From the NCBI RefSeq assembly GCF_036108815.1, contig NZ_CP107985.1, positions 4,588,001 to 4,652,000 on the forward strand: a stretch of 64,000 nucleotides of DNA. Direction: 5' to 3'. A program made the position numbers and the translations under genes. The notes under the pieces were generated by a model, which did no database searches, had not been told where the DNA came from, and saw only the letters and a program-made list of their open reading frames with translations. The stretch's first letter is position 1; every line of letters starts with the position of its first letter. Source of the stretch: Streptomyces sp. NBC_00353 (GTDB taxonomy: Bacteria > Actinomycetota > Actinomycetes > Streptomycetales > Streptomycetaceae). This document shows, one piece after another, positions 44,196 to 53,097 of the stretch.

Positions 44196-45050
44196 ATGAG
44201 CTTTGGGCAAGGGGGGCCCTCCTGGGGGCCCGGGGGCAATCAGACTCCGGACTGGGCGGCGCTGGCCGAGGCATCCGCCGCGCGGAGCCGTCGTAAGAAG
44301 TGGCTGCTGATCGGCGGCGGCGCGCTCGCCACCGCCGCGGTCGCGGCCATCGTCGCCACGGCCGTCATCTCGACCAACAACAACGGCGGCTCCACCGGCT
44401 CGGACACGAACCCGAGCCAACTGCCGGGACCCGCCGATCTGCCGACCGACTCGGCCGAGCCCGAGCCGTCCTTCTCCACGGTGGCGCCCCCGCCCCCGCC
44501 GGACCCGAAGGACTACGTCTCCGACGTGAAGAAGGACAAGGCGCCGCTCACCATCGACTCCTTCTACCCGGGCAAGAAGCTGACGATGGGCGACCGCGGG
44601 TACACCAAGGGCGCCACGCACCGCACCACGAACTGCGCGGCGACCACGCAGGGCGCACTCGGCTCGATCCTCATGAACAACGGTTGCGACCAGGTCATCC
44701 GCGCCACGTACAGCAGGGCGGGGGTCGCCGTGACCGTCGGTGTCGCGGTCTTCGAGACGGAGGCGCAGGCGAAGAAGTCGGCGCAGCAGGCGTCAGGCGG
44801 CCTGGCGTCGCTGAGCGGTGCGGGCGTACCGACGTTCTGCCGCGGTGGTTCGATCTGCCGTCGCACCACCAACTGGTACGGCCGCTACGCCTACTTCACC
44901 ATCGGCGGCTTCACGAACGGCAAGAACGTCACCAAGGCCGACAAGAACGTCTTCACCGTCGGCGACGACCTGCGGAACTTCACGTTCCGGCAGATACGCC
45001 ACCGCGGCGAGGTCCAGGCCTCCGCCGCGGCCACCGCATCTGCCGGCTGA
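44196..45050 (+). CDS. Single-pass membrane protein with Cys-containing extracytoplasmic domain
   Basis: 284 residues. Gly/Pro-rich N-terminus, one transmembrane helix (about 34-58), Asn/Pro linker, then a folded outer domain (about 110-275) with four Cys (NCAATTQ, NNGCDQV, TFCRGGSICRR) likely forming disulphides. No known catalytic motif. The ATG at 44196 is preceded by TAGGAT about 7 bases upstream with no ribosome-binding site, suggesting leaderless translation. The following gene begins 18 bases later, likely co-transcribed. Confidence 0.8.
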   Translation: MSFGQGGPSWGPGGNQTPDWAALAEASAARSRRKKWLLIGGGALATAAVAAIVATAVISTNNNGGSTGSDTNPSQLPGPADLPTDSAEPEPSFSTVAPPPPPDPKDYVSDVKKDKAPLTIDSFYPGKKLTMGDRGYTKGATHRTTNCAATTQGALGSILMNNGCDQVIRATYSRAGVAVTVGVAVFETEAQAKKSAQQASGGLASLSGAGVPTFCRGGSICRRTTNWYGRYAYFTIGGFTNGKNVTKADKNVFTVGDDLRNFTFRQIRHRGEVQASAAATASAG

Positions 45051-45068
45051 TCCGGTCCCGAAGACGTC

Positions 45069-46964
45069 GTGCGCCTTCCCTTCCTGCTCACGCTCCCCCG
45101 GGTACTGCGCCACAGCGCCACGATCGGCGCAGACCTGCCGCCGGACGAGGCCGTGGTCGTCGACCCGGCGGACGCGCCGCTGCGTGCAGCACTGACGGCG
45201 GCCGCCGCAGGCGACCACGGCCCCGCCCGTGACCTCCTCGCCGCGACCCGCGCGCACGCCCAGTGGGAGCTGAGGGACGGGTACGTCACGCGTCTCGCCG
45301 AGGCCGCGCTGCACAACCCCGGCTGGCTGGACGCGTGGCTGGACGGGGCGCCCGAGGATCCGGACGCGGCCCTGGTCAAGGCCGAGCTCCGTATCGGCCA
45401 GGCCTGGGAGATACGTACGGCGGCCCGCGCCCGGCATGTCTCGCGCGACCAGTTCCAGGCCTTCTTCGCGCTCCTGGAGGACGCGGCCCCGGTGATCGGC
45501 GCGGCGGCCGAGCTCAACCCCGCCGACCCGGTCCCCTGGCGCATCGCCCTCACCCACGCACTCGGCAGCCAGGCCCCGCGTGCCGTCTTCGACGACTACT
45601 GGGCCGAGGCGACCGCCCGCGATCCGCACCACTACGGCTGCCACACCGCGGCCCTGCAGTACCTGTGCGCGAAGTGGCACGGCTCGCACGAGGAGATGTT
45701 CGCCTTCGCCGAGAGCGCGGCCGACACGGCCCCGCCCGGCTCGAAGCTGCACGCACTGCCCCTGTCGGCGGCGCTGGAGTACGAGGTCCTCACCACCGGC
45801 CCGACGACCGCCCCCGCCGGCCCCGACCCGTTCGCGCCCCGCGTGGCGGCCGCCGTCACCCGCGCTCTGGCCCTCTCCGCCGAATACGCCCCGGGCAGCC
45901 GCGAGGCCGCCGGCTTCCGCAACCAGCTGGCCCTGATGCTGCTGCGCCAGGACCGCTGGCACGACGCCCTGGACACGTTCCGCACCATCGGTACCGCCGC
46001 CACCAAATACCCCTGGGCGTACTTCGGCGACGACCCGCGCCAGGAGTTCCTCGAGACCCGCTCGGGCGTCCGTATCCATGTGGCGACCAGGACCCCGTTC
46101 TTCGCCCGTCCCTCGCACCCACACTCCGTACCGGCCACCGGCTGGACGGCGGACGCCCCGTGCGCGCTCGCGATAGCGGCCGCCCGCCCGGAGGACGTGG
46201 CACAGGCCGCGCTGATGTGCGGCATCTCCCTGCGTACGGCCCCGGCATCGGCGACGCACACGTACATCGAGGCCGTCCCCGACCTCAAGCCGGCCAAACG
46301 CTCGGTCCTGTCCACGGAGGACCGGCTGACCACGGCGGCCGACAACTTCACCACCGGTGAGAAGTGGCCGACGCTGGTCCTGCGCCGCACCCCCGAACGC
46401 TGCGGCTTCACCGTGTTCCACAAGGGCAGACCGCTGGCAGCTCACGAGTGGAACACGACGTCCCCGGCTCCGGACCGCACCACGGTCACCGCCACGGCCG
46501 CCACCCTGTCCCGGCTCTTCGCCGTCGCGGACCCGCGCCCCCTGACCCACATCCTCCGCTCCACCGGCAACCCGACCCGGCACCAGTCCGACCTGCTGGC
46601 CGCCCTCGCCCTGCCACCGCTCCCCGCGGACTTCGGCACCCGCCCGGAGATCCTGGACACCCTCCCCGGCGCCCGGGTCCTCACCCGCCGCGGGCTGCTC
46701 GCCGGGATGCGCGACACGATGGCGACGGAGGACGGCAGCCACCCGCCGGCTCCCGGCACCTACGAACCCCGCCCGGCCCGCTGGTGGCTGCTGCGCGTCC
46801 TGGGCCTGCTGCTGTTCACGGCGGCCGCGGCCTACGCCTGGTGGACCCCGGACATCGGCCCGGTCCGGTCGACGCTGTCGACGCTCACCACACTGTTCCT
46901 GGCGGGACAGTTGACGGGGGCGTGGCGCCGACGGCGGGCACACAAGGGGAAGATGTCCCGCTGA
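45069..46964 (+). CDS. Large helical-repeat protein with C-terminal membrane helices
   Basis: 631 residues. Residues about 100-310 are homologous to the 315-aa protein at 34737 (HVSRDQFQAFFALLE, LQYLCAKWHGSHEEMFAFAE, APPGSKLHA, FRTIGTAATKYPWAYFGDD). The rest is unique, and the C-terminal 60 residues hold two membrane helices (LLRVLGLLLFTAAAAYAWW, then TLSTLTTLFLAGQL) and a basic end. GTG start at 45069, directly after the Cys-containing membrane protein. Function unknown; a membrane-tethered scaffold is a reasonable guess. Confidence 0.8.
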   Translation: MRLPFLLTLPRVLRHSATIGADLPPDEAVVVDPADAPLRAALTAAAAGDHGPARDLLAATRAHAQWELRDGYVTRLAEAALHNPGWLDAWLDGAPEDPDAALVKAELRIGQAWEIRTAARARHVSRDQFQAFFALLEDAAPVIGAAAELNPADPVPWRIALTHALGSQAPRAVFDDYWAEATARDPHHYGCHTAALQYLCAKWHGSHEEMFAFAESAADTAPPGSKLHALPLSAALEYEVLTTGPTTAPAGPDPFAPRVAAAVTRALALSAEYAPGSREAAGFRNQLALMLLRQDRWHDALDTFRTIGTAATKYPWAYFGDDPRQEFLETRSGVRIHVATRTPFFARPSHPHSVPATGWTADAPCALAIAAARPEDVAQAALMCGISLRTAPASATHTYIEAVPDLKPAKRSVLSTEDRLTTAADNFTTGEKWPTLVLRRTPERCGFTVFHKGRPLAAHEWNTTSPAPDRTTVTATAATLSRLFAVADPRPLTHILRSTGNPTRHQSDLLAALALPPLPADFGTRPEILDTLPGARVLTRRGLLAGMRDTMATEDGSHPPAPGTYEPRPARWWLLRVLGLLLFTAAAAYAWWTPDIGPVRSTLSTLTTLFLAGQLTGAWRRRRAHKGKMSR

Positions 46965-46976
46965 GCCCGGTCCGCC

Positions 46977-47831
46977 TCAGCAGCACCCGCGTCCCGGCAG
47001 CGACCGCACATTGCGCGCCTCCTTGTTGCGCGCGGCAAGCAACTCATCGGCCGGGTAGGCGACTTCCTCCAGGGTCAGCCCGTGCGGCCGCACCACATGC
47101 ACTCCCGGATCCCGCACCCCGGCAGCCAGCACCTGGGCGGGCCACGGGTCGGGCCGACGCCCGTCACCCACGAACAGCATCGCCCCCACGAGCGCACGCA
47201 CCATGTTGTGGCAGAAGGCATCGGCCTGCACGGTCCCGGTGACGACCCCGGACTCCGCGTCCCGTACCCAACTCAGCTTCTGCAGCGTACGGATGGTCGT
47301 CGCACCCTCGCGCTTCTTGCAGTACGCGGCGAAGTCGTGCTCCCCGAGCATCCGGGCCGACGCCGCATTCATCGCGTCCACATCCAACGGCCGGTCGTGC
47401 CAGAGCACATGACCACGCGTCAGCGGATCGGCCCCACCGGGCCGGTCGGAGATCCGGTACGCGTAGCGCCGCCACAACGCGGAGAAGCGCGCGTTGAACC
47501 CCACCGGGGCCTCGGCCACCCGCCAGATCCGTACGTCGGGTGCCATCCGCCCGGCCATCCGCCGCAGGAGCAGCTCGCCGTGCTCGGCCCACACCTCGGC
47601 CGGCAGATCGACATGCGCGACCTGGCCCCGGGCGTGCACCCCGGCGTCGGTGCGCCCGGCGACCGTCAGGTCGTACGTCCGCGACGACCTCGTCACGGTC
47701 CGCAGTGCGTCCTCGATCTCCCCCTGCACCGTGCGCCGGGCGGTCTGCTTCGCCCAGCCGGAAAAATCCTTGCCGTCGTACGCAAGGTCCAGCCGCACCC
47801 GCACGAACCCCGGCTCTACTTCGTCACTCAC
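46977..47831 (-). CDS. truA: tRNA pseudouridine synthase A
   Basis: 284 residues. Makes pseudouridine at positions 38-40 of tRNA anticodon stems. Catalytic Asp in AGRTDAGVHARGQV; RRYAYRI and GTVQADAFCHNMVR segments present. Ends with a Cys-Cys pair (RGCC). Last gene of the alpha-operon cluster, after the rplQ terminator; its stop is 12 bases from the converging 45069 gene. Confidence 0.95.
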   Translation of the reverse strand: MSDEVEPGFVRVRLDLAYDGKDFSGWAKQTARRTVQGEIEDALRTVTRSSRTYDLTVAGRTDAGVHARGQVAHVDLPAEVWAEHGELLLRRMAGRMAPDVRIWRVAEAPVGFNARFSALWRRYAYRISDRPGGADPLTRGHVLWHDRPLDVDAMNAASARMLGEHDFAAYCKKREGATTIRTLQKLSWVRDAESGVVTGTVQADAFCHNMVRALVGAMLFVGDGRRPDPWPAQVLAAGVRDPGVHVVRPHGLTLEEVAYPADELLAARNKEARNVRSLPGRGCC

Positions 47832-47866
47832 CCAACGATCCTCTCAAGCCTGAACATACGGAACGA

Positions 47867-47896
47867 GCCCGCACCGCCCCGAAGGGTGGTGCGGGC
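47867..47896 (-). terminator. rplQ terminator
   Basis: 9-bp perfect stem (47867-47875 and 47888-47896) with partial further pairing inside the loop, 22 bases after the rplQ stop and before truA. Confidence 0.75.
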
Positions 47897-47918
47897 CCGT
47901 CCAGTGGTCTCAGAACGC

Positions 47919-48422
47919 TCAGGCGTCCTTGGACTCCTCCGCCGGAGCGGCGTCCTCGACGACCTCGGCGGACTCGGCCGGGGCCTCGTCCTTCTTGAGG
48001 GAGTCTTCCTTGACCGCACGCTTCGTCGCGGCCTCGGCCTCACCGGTGGCCTGCTGCGCCACGGTCAGCGCCTCGACCAGCTCGATGACGGCCATCGGGG
48101 CGTTGTCGCCACGACGGTTGCCGATCTTGGTGATGCGCGTGTAACCACCGGGGCGGTTCTCGTAGCGCGGGGCGATCTCGGTGAAGAGCGTGTGCACGAT
48201 GCCCTTGTCCGTGATCGTCTGCAGAACCAGGCGACGGTTGTGGATGTCGCCCTTCTTCGCCTTGGTGATCAGACGCTCGGCGACCGGACGCAGGCGGCGG
48301 GCCTTGGCCTCGGTCGTCGTGATGCGGCCGTGCTCGAACAGCGACTTCGCGAGGTTCGCGAGAAGCAGACGCTCGTGCGCGGCGCTGCCGCCCAGACGGG
48401 CACCCTTTGCGGGACGCGGCAT
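47919..48422 (-). CDS. rplQ: 50S ribosomal protein L17
   Basis: 167 residues. N-terminal MPRPAKGARLGGSAAHERLL fits L17; the C-terminal 45 residues are an acidic Ala/Glu tail usual in actinobacteria. The ATG at 48422 is chosen (an upstream frame start at 48446 lacks support). Confidence 0.96.
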   Translation of the reverse strand: MPRPAKGARLGGSAAHERLLLANLAKSLFEHGRITTTEAKARRLRPVAERLITKAKKGDIHNRRLVLQTITDKGIVHTLFTEIAPRYENRPGGYTRITKIGNRRGDNAPMAVIELVEALTVAQQATGEAEAATKRAVKEDSLKKDEAPAESAEVVEDAAPAEESKDA

Positions 48423-48522
48423 GGTGTTTCTCCTTGTGTGCTGCACCGGCCGTATCAGGTACCGGTGTCAGTTCCCGTGAAGCGGCCGCCTCACGGAAGA
48501 TCATGGGCCGTCGGGGCTCATC

Positions 48523-48591
48523 GAGCCCGTCCGGCGATTGAGGCCGAAGCCTCACCCCGGTCCGGGGCGCCCGGAAATCCGGGCGCCCCGG
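48523..48591. repeat. Streptomyces-type extragenic repeat with perfect hairpin
   Basis: GAGCCCGTCCGGCGATTGAG at 48523-48542 belongs to a motif found dispersed in Streptomyces genomes (from memory). Just beyond is a 14-bp perfect stem (48562-48575 and 48578-48591) with a two-base loop. It lies in the 180-base gap between rpoA and rplQ, where it could damp transcription or stabilise the rpoA message. Confidence 0.65.
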
Positions 48592-48602
48592 CCGGAGGCG
48601 TA

Positions 48603-49625
48603 CTAGTACTGCTCGGTCTCGACGAAGCCCGCGTCCGCGTCGTCGTCGGCGCCGAAGGCGTCGGCAGCGGCGGTCGGGTCGAATCCGGGCGGGCTGTCCT
48701 TGAGCGCCAGGCCCATACCGGCCAGCTTCGCCTTGACCTCGTCGATCGACTTCGCACCGAAGTTGCGGATGTCGAGCAGGTCGGCCTCGGAACGAGCGAC
48801 GAGCTCACCCACGGAGTGGATGCCCTCACGCTTGAGGCAGTTGTACGAACGGACCGTGAGCTCGAGCTCCTCGATCGGCAGCGCCAGATCGGCGGCGAGC
48901 GCGGCGTCCGTCGGGGACGGGCCCATGTCGATGCCCTCGGCATCGATGTTGAGCTCGCGCGCCAGACCGAACAGCTCGACCAGGGTCTTACCGGCCGACG
49001 CCATGGCGTCACGGGGACGCATGGCCTGCTTGGTCTCGACGTCGACGATCAGCTTGTCGAAGTCGGTGCGCTGCTCGACACGGGTCGCCTCGACCTTGTA
49101 CGTGACCTTGAGCACCGGCGAGTAGATGGAGTCGACCGGGATACGGCCGATCTCCTGGCCCGCCTGCTTGTTCTGGACGGCGGAGACGTAGCCGCGACCG
49201 CGCTCGACGGTCAGCTCCATCTCCAGCTTGCCCTTGCTGTTCAGCGTGGCCAGGACCAGGTCCGGGTTGTGGACCTCGACACCGGCCGGCGGGGCGATGT
49301 CAGCAGCCGTGACCAGGCCGGGACCCTGCTTGCGCAGGTACATCACGACCGGCTCGTCGTGCTCCGAGGAGACGACCAGCTGCTTGATGTTGAGGATGAG
49401 GTCGGTGACGTCCTCCTTGACGCCCGGCACGGTGGTGAACTCGTGCAGGACACCGTCGATCCGGATGCTGGTGACAGCAGCGCCGGGGATCGAGGAGAGG
49501 AGCGTACGGCGGAGAGAGTTACCGAGGGTGTAGCCGAAGCCCGGCTCCAGCGGCTCGATCACGAACCGGGAGCGGAACTCGTCAACGACCTCTTCGGTCA
49601 GCGAGGGACGCTGAGCGATAAGCAT
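48603..49625 (-). CDS. rpoA: RNA polymerase alpha subunit
   Basis: 340 residues. N-terminal assembly domain (RFVIEPLEPGFGYTLGNSLR) and C-terminal DNA- and activator-contacting domain (SYNCLKREGIHSVGELVARS), joined by a flexible linker around 225-245. Standard length for Streptomyces. Transcribed with rpsD upstream. Confidence 0.98.
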   Translation of the reverse strand: MLIAQRPSLTEEVVDEFRSRFVIEPLEPGFGYTLGNSLRRTLLSSIPGAAVTSIRIDGVLHEFTTVPGVKEDVTDLILNIKQLVVSSEHDEPVVMYLRKQGPGLVTAADIAPPAGVEVHNPDLVLATLNSKGKLEMELTVERGRGYVSAVQNKQAGQEIGRIPVDSIYSPVLKVTYKVEATRVEQRTDFDKLIVDVETKQAMRPRDAMASAGKTLVELFGLARELNIDAEGIDMGPSPTDAALAADLALPIEELELTVRSYNCLKREGIHSVGELVARSEADLLDIRNFGAKSIDEVKAKLAGMGLALKDSPPGFDPTAAADAFGADDDADAGFVETEQY

Positions 49626-49734
49626 GCTTCGATCCTTCAGTCGTGGGCGCCCACTATTTGACGCCCCCAGATACTGACAAGGGTACGGGCGGCACGACCC
49701 GAAAGAGCCGTACCGCCCGGACCCACGAGCTCTC

Positions 49735-50361
49735 CTACTTGGAGTAGAGCTCGACGATCAGCTGCTCCTGCACCTGGGTGTCGATCACCTGGCGCTCGGG
49801 CAGGGAGTGCACGAGGATCCGCATCGTCGACGGCACGGCTTCGAGCCATGCCGGAACGGTGCGCTCGCCGGCCTCGGCCTGGGCCACCTGGAAGGGGGTC
49901 AGGGCCTTGGACTTCTGGCGAACCTCGATGACGTCGTTCGCGGCGACGCGGGCCGACGGAATGTCGGTCTTCGTGCCGTTCACGGTGATGTGTCCGTGAC
50001 GCACCAGCTGACGGGCGTGGTCGCGGGACTTGGCGAAGCCGGCCCGGTAGACCACGTTGTCGAGGCGGGTCTCAAGGATGCGCAGAAGGTTCTCACCGGT
50101 CTTGCCGGACTTCTTGTTCGCTTCCTTGTAGTAGTTCACGAACTGCTTTTCAAGGACACCGTAGATCCGCGAGCACTTCTGCTTCTCACGAAGCTGAAGA
50201 AGGTACTCGCTGTCCTTGGTGCGCCCGCGTCCGTGCTCACCCGGGGGGTAAGGACGGATCTCGATCGGGCACTTCGCGCTCTCGCACTTGCTGCCCTTAA
50301 GGAACAGCTTCTGCTTCTCCCGACGGCAACGCTTGCAGTCGGCCCCGGTGTATCGCGCCAT
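49735..50361 (-). CDS. rpsD: 30S ribosomal protein S4
   Basis: 208 residues. Zinc-binding N-terminus (CKRCRREKQ, KCESAKC: the C+ form) and an S4 RNA-binding domain (TRLDNVVYRAGFAKSRDHAR). The ATG at 50361 is the expected start. Confidence 0.97.
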   Translation of the reverse strand: MARYTGADCKRCRREKQKLFLKGSKCESAKCPIEIRPYPPGEHGRGRTKDSEYLLQLREKQKCSRIYGVLEKQFVNYYKEANKKSGKTGENLLRILETRLDNVVYRAGFAKSRDHARQLVRHGHITVNGTKTDIPSARVAANDVIEVRQKSKALTPFQVAQAEAGERTVPAWLEAVPSTMRILVHSLPERQVIDTQVQEQLIVELYSK

Positions 50362-50390
50362 TTTCCAGTTGTCTCCGTTGCTTCAGTGCG

Positions 50391-50795
50391 TCAGACGCGA
50401 CGGCGCTTGGGCGGCCGGCATCCGTTGTGCGGAGTGGGGGTGACGTCCTGGATCGAACCGACCTCGAGGCCCGTGGCCTGGAGGGAGCGGATCGCGGTCT
50501 CGCGGCCGGAGCCCGGACCCTTGACGAAAACGTCAACCTTGCGCATGCCGTGCTCCTGCGCGCGGCGGGCGGCCGACTCGGCGGCCATCTGCGCGGCGAA
50601 GGGGGTGGACTTGCGCGAGCCCTTGAAGCCGACGTGGCCGGCGGAGGCCCAGGAGATCACGTTGCCCGAGGGGTCCGTGATCGAGACGATGGTGTTGTTG
50701 AACGTGCTCTTGATGTGCGCGTGGCCGTGAGCGACGTTCTTCTTTTCCTTGCGACGCACCTTCTTGGCTGCGCCCTGACGACCCTTGGGGGGCAT
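50391..50795 (-). CDS. rpsK: 30S ribosomal protein S11
   Basis: 134 residues. GHAHIKSTFNNTIVSITD and the C-terminal VTPTPHNGCRPPKRRRV are typical; it lines the mRNA exit channel near the E site. Confidence 0.97.
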   Translation of the reverse strand: MPPKGRQGAAKKVRRKEKKNVAHGHAHIKSTFNNTIVSITDPSGNVISWASAGHVGFKGSRKSTPFAAQMAAESAARRAQEHGMRKVDVFVKGPGSGRETAIRSLQATGLEVGSIQDVTPTPHNGCRPPKRRRV

Positions 50796-50900
50796 GTCTT
50801 GACTCCAGATGGAGAGGGGAGGTGATCGGTCCTACAGCGAAGACCGCTGGATGCTGCGACGATCCGGGGATCCGAACTGCCGCAGTACGTCCGCTGAGGA

Positions 50901-51281
50901 CTACTTCTTGCCCGGCTTCTTCTTACCGGCGATCGCGCGACGCGGGCCCTTGCGGGTACGGGCGTTCGTGCTGGTGCGCTGGCCGTGGACCGGCAGACCA
51001 CGACGGTGGCGGATGCCCTGGTAGCAGCCGATCTCGATCTTGCGGCGGATGTCGCCCTGGATCTCGCGGCGAAGGTCACCCTCGGTGCGGAGGTTGGCGT
51101 CCACGTACTCGCGGATCTTGACCAGGTCCTCTTCGGCCAGGTCACGAACGCGGGTGTTCGGGTTCACACCCGTGGTGGCAAGGATCTCCTTGGACCGGGT
51201 GCGCCCGATACCGAAGACGTAGGTGAGGGCGACCTCCACGCGCTTTTCGCGCGGGATGTCAACACCTGAAACGCGTGCCAT
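50901..51281 (-). CDS. rpsM: 30S ribosomal protein S13
   Basis: 126 residues. ARVSGVDIPREKRVEVALTY and RGLPVHGQRTSTNARTRKGP are family signatures. The 197-base gap upstream, before rpmJ, may contain an internal promoter; the AT-rich ACGTAATACGTACATACG (minus strand, about 51422-51439) is a candidate element. Confidence 0.97.
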   Translation of the reverse strand: MARVSGVDIPREKRVEVALTYVFGIGRTRSKEILATTGVNPNTRVRDLAEEDLVKIREYVDANLRTEGDLRREIQGDIRRKIEIGCYQGIRHRRGLPVHGQRTSTNARTRKGPRRAIAGKKKPGKK

Positions 51282-51478
51282 TCAATGGCTCCAGTTGTTA
51301 TTTCGGGGGTCTTCCGCAGTGCCACTCCCGGCCGCCGACCGCTCCGAGGAAGGAGAGGTGGTACGTCCGGGTCCCCGGCCCCCGCCGGAGGTGTCGTCAG
51401 CCGTGGCTTGGACGGGCTCTGCGTATGTACGTATTACGTGCGTCGCGCGAAGTGCTGCGAGATGCAGGGGGTCGTGCG

Positions 51479-51592
51479 TCAGCCCTGGCGCTGCTTGTGG
51501 CGCAGGTTGTCGCAGATGACCATGACCCGACCGTGACGGCGGATCACCTTGCACTTGTCGCAGATCTTCTTGACGCTCGGCTTGACCTTCAT
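51479..51592 (-). CDS. rpmJ: 50S ribosomal protein L36
   Basis: 37 residues, standard length: MKVKPSVKKICDKCKVIRRH, then HGRVMVICDNLRHKQRQG. Zinc ligands (CDKC, a later Cys and His) are present, so this is the zinc-binding C+ form. ATG start at 51592. Sits between rpsM and infA as in other actinobacteria. Confidence 0.97.
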   Translation of the reverse strand: MKVKPSVKKICDKCKVIRRHGRVMVICDNLRHKQRQG

Positions 51593-51652
51593 GGGATGTC
51601 AGGTTCTCCGGGTCAGTGCCACCACTCTGCCGAAGCAGGGTGTGGGCAAGAT

Positions 51653-51874
51653 CTACTTGTATCGGTAGACGATCCGGCCACGCGTCAGGTCGTACGGAGA
51701 GAGCTCCACCACGACCCGGTCGTCCGGGAGGATTCGGATGTAGTGCATCCGCATCTTGCCGGAGATGTGCGCGAGGACCTTGTGACCGTTCTGGAGTTCC
51801 ACCTTGAACATGGCGTTCGGGAGGGACTCGATCACGGTGCCCTCAATTTCGATGGCACCTTGCTTCTTGGCCAC
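51653..51874 (-). CDS. infA: Translation initiation factor IF-1
   Basis: 73 residues, the expected length; OB-fold with KVLAHISGKMRMHYIRILPDDRV. GTG start at 51874 (VAKKQGAIEIEG). The upstream 248-base gap carries a -10-like TAGACT (minus strand 51960-51955), a plausible promoter of the infA-rpmJ-rpsM group. Confidence 0.97.
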   Translation of the reverse strand: MAKKQGAIEIEGTVIESLPNAMFKVELQNGHKVLAHISGKMRMHYIRILPDDRVVVELSPYDLTRGRIVYRYK

Positions 51875-52041
51875 GCTTCGCCTTTCGAATCGGCTACCTT
51901 GATCGACCCTCTGCCCCGTATGTGGACACACGGATGCACGAGAGCCGACGAGTCAGTCTACGTCAGCGGACCCCAAAAGACGAATCCGTCAAGTTTGCCC
52001 ACCAGAGTAGATCCTTAGACCTGCCCGGGCGCGCGTTCTCG

Positions 52042-52156
52042 GCCCGGCGGGTCCGGGGCCGCCTCGATGCCGACCCACAAGCTTCGGCCCGCTGCGCCGG
52101 ACTCCGTCCGTCGGGTCGGCGATCAGCCCAGCGGGTCCGGGGCCGCCTCGACGCCG
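52042..52156. repeat. Duplicated 3' end of map
   Basis: 31 bases at the end of map (52126-52156) recur at 52042-52072 with two mismatches, 84 bases away in the same orientation. The copy would encode the same AAPDP tail, so it looks like a small tandem duplication that left a fragment beyond the stop. Confidence 0.75.
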
Positions 52157-52959
52157 TACTGCGCGAGCTTCGCGCGGCCGCAGTCGGGGGCCGTCAGGAC
52201 CAGGGGGCCCTGCTCGGTGAGGGCGATCGAGTGCTCCCAGTGGGAGGACCAGGTGCCGTCCGTCGTGATGACCGTCCAGTCGTCCTGGAGAACCTCGGTC
52301 TGCGCCGTACCGAGCGAGACCATCGGCTCGATCGCCAGGCAGACGCCGGGTACGAGCTTGATGCCCTTGCCGCGCTTGCGCGCGACATAGTTCAGCAGGT
52401 GCGGGTCCATGTGCATCTCGGTGCCGATGCCGTGGCCGCCGTAGTCCTCGATGATCCCGTACTTACCGGTGGCGGGGCGGGGCTGGCGGCGGATGTAGGA
52501 CTCGATCGCCTTCGAGATGTCGACGAGGCGGTTGTTCACCTTCATCGCGGCGATCCCGGCCCACATGGACTCCTCGGTCACCCGGGACAGCTCGATGAGC
52601 TCCGGAGCGTGACCGGTGCCGACGAACGCGGTGTACGCGGCGTCGCCGTGCCAGCCGTCGACGATCGCGCCGGCGTCGATGGAGATGATGTCGCCGTCCT
52701 TGAGGACGGTCTTGTCGTCCGGGATGCCATGGACGACGACCTCGTTGACCGAGGTGCAGATGGTCGCGGGGAACCCGCCGTACCCGAGGAAGTTCGACTT
52801 CGCACCGTGGTCGGCGATCACCTTGCGCGCGACCTGGTCCAGGTCCTGGGTGGTGGCACCGGGCACCGCCGCTTCCCGCGTGGCCGCGTGAATGGCAGCG
52901 ACCACCAGCCCTGCCTCACGCATCTTCGCGATCTGCTCGGGGGTCTTGATCTGCACCAT
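52123..52959 (-). CDS. map: Methionine aminopeptidase, type I
   Basis: 278 residues. Removes the initiator Met. Metal-binding residues occur in DIISIDAGAIVDGWHGDAA, YGGHGIGTEMHMDP and AIEPMVS; the EHSIALTEQGP C-terminal segment is present. The ATG at 52959 follows GAGAGG. A terminator-like hairpin precedes it, so map may have its own promoter despite lying after adk. Confidence 0.96.
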   Translation of the reverse strand: MVQIKTPEQIAKMREAGLVVAAIHAATREAAVPGATTQDLDQVARKVIADHGAKSNFLGYGGFPATICTSVNEVVVHGIPDDKTVLKDGDIISIDAGAIVDGWHGDAAYTAFVGTGHAPELIELSRVTEESMWAGIAAMKVNNRLVDISKAIESYIRRQPRPATGKYGIIEDYGGHGIGTEMHMDPHLLNYVARKRGKGIKLVPGVCLAIEPMVSLGTAQTEVLQDDWTVITTDGTWSSHWEHSIALTEQGPLVLTAPDCGRAKLAQYGVEAAPDPLG

Positions 52960-53039
52960 TACGCGGCGCCTCTCTGCATCGGACGGGTATCGAAGGGTGA
53001 CGGGTGCTGCGGCGTACTCCACGATACGGCGCAAACAGA

Positions 53040-53073
53040 GCCGGCCGCGGCGCCCAAGGACGCCGCGGCCGGC
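53040..53073 (-). terminator. Terminator after adk
   Basis: 13-bp perfect stem (53040-53052 and 53061-53073) with an 8-base loop, 25 bases after the adk stop and before map. Confidence 0.8.
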
Positions 53074-53097
53074 CGTACAGCTACTACGGGTGTTTCC

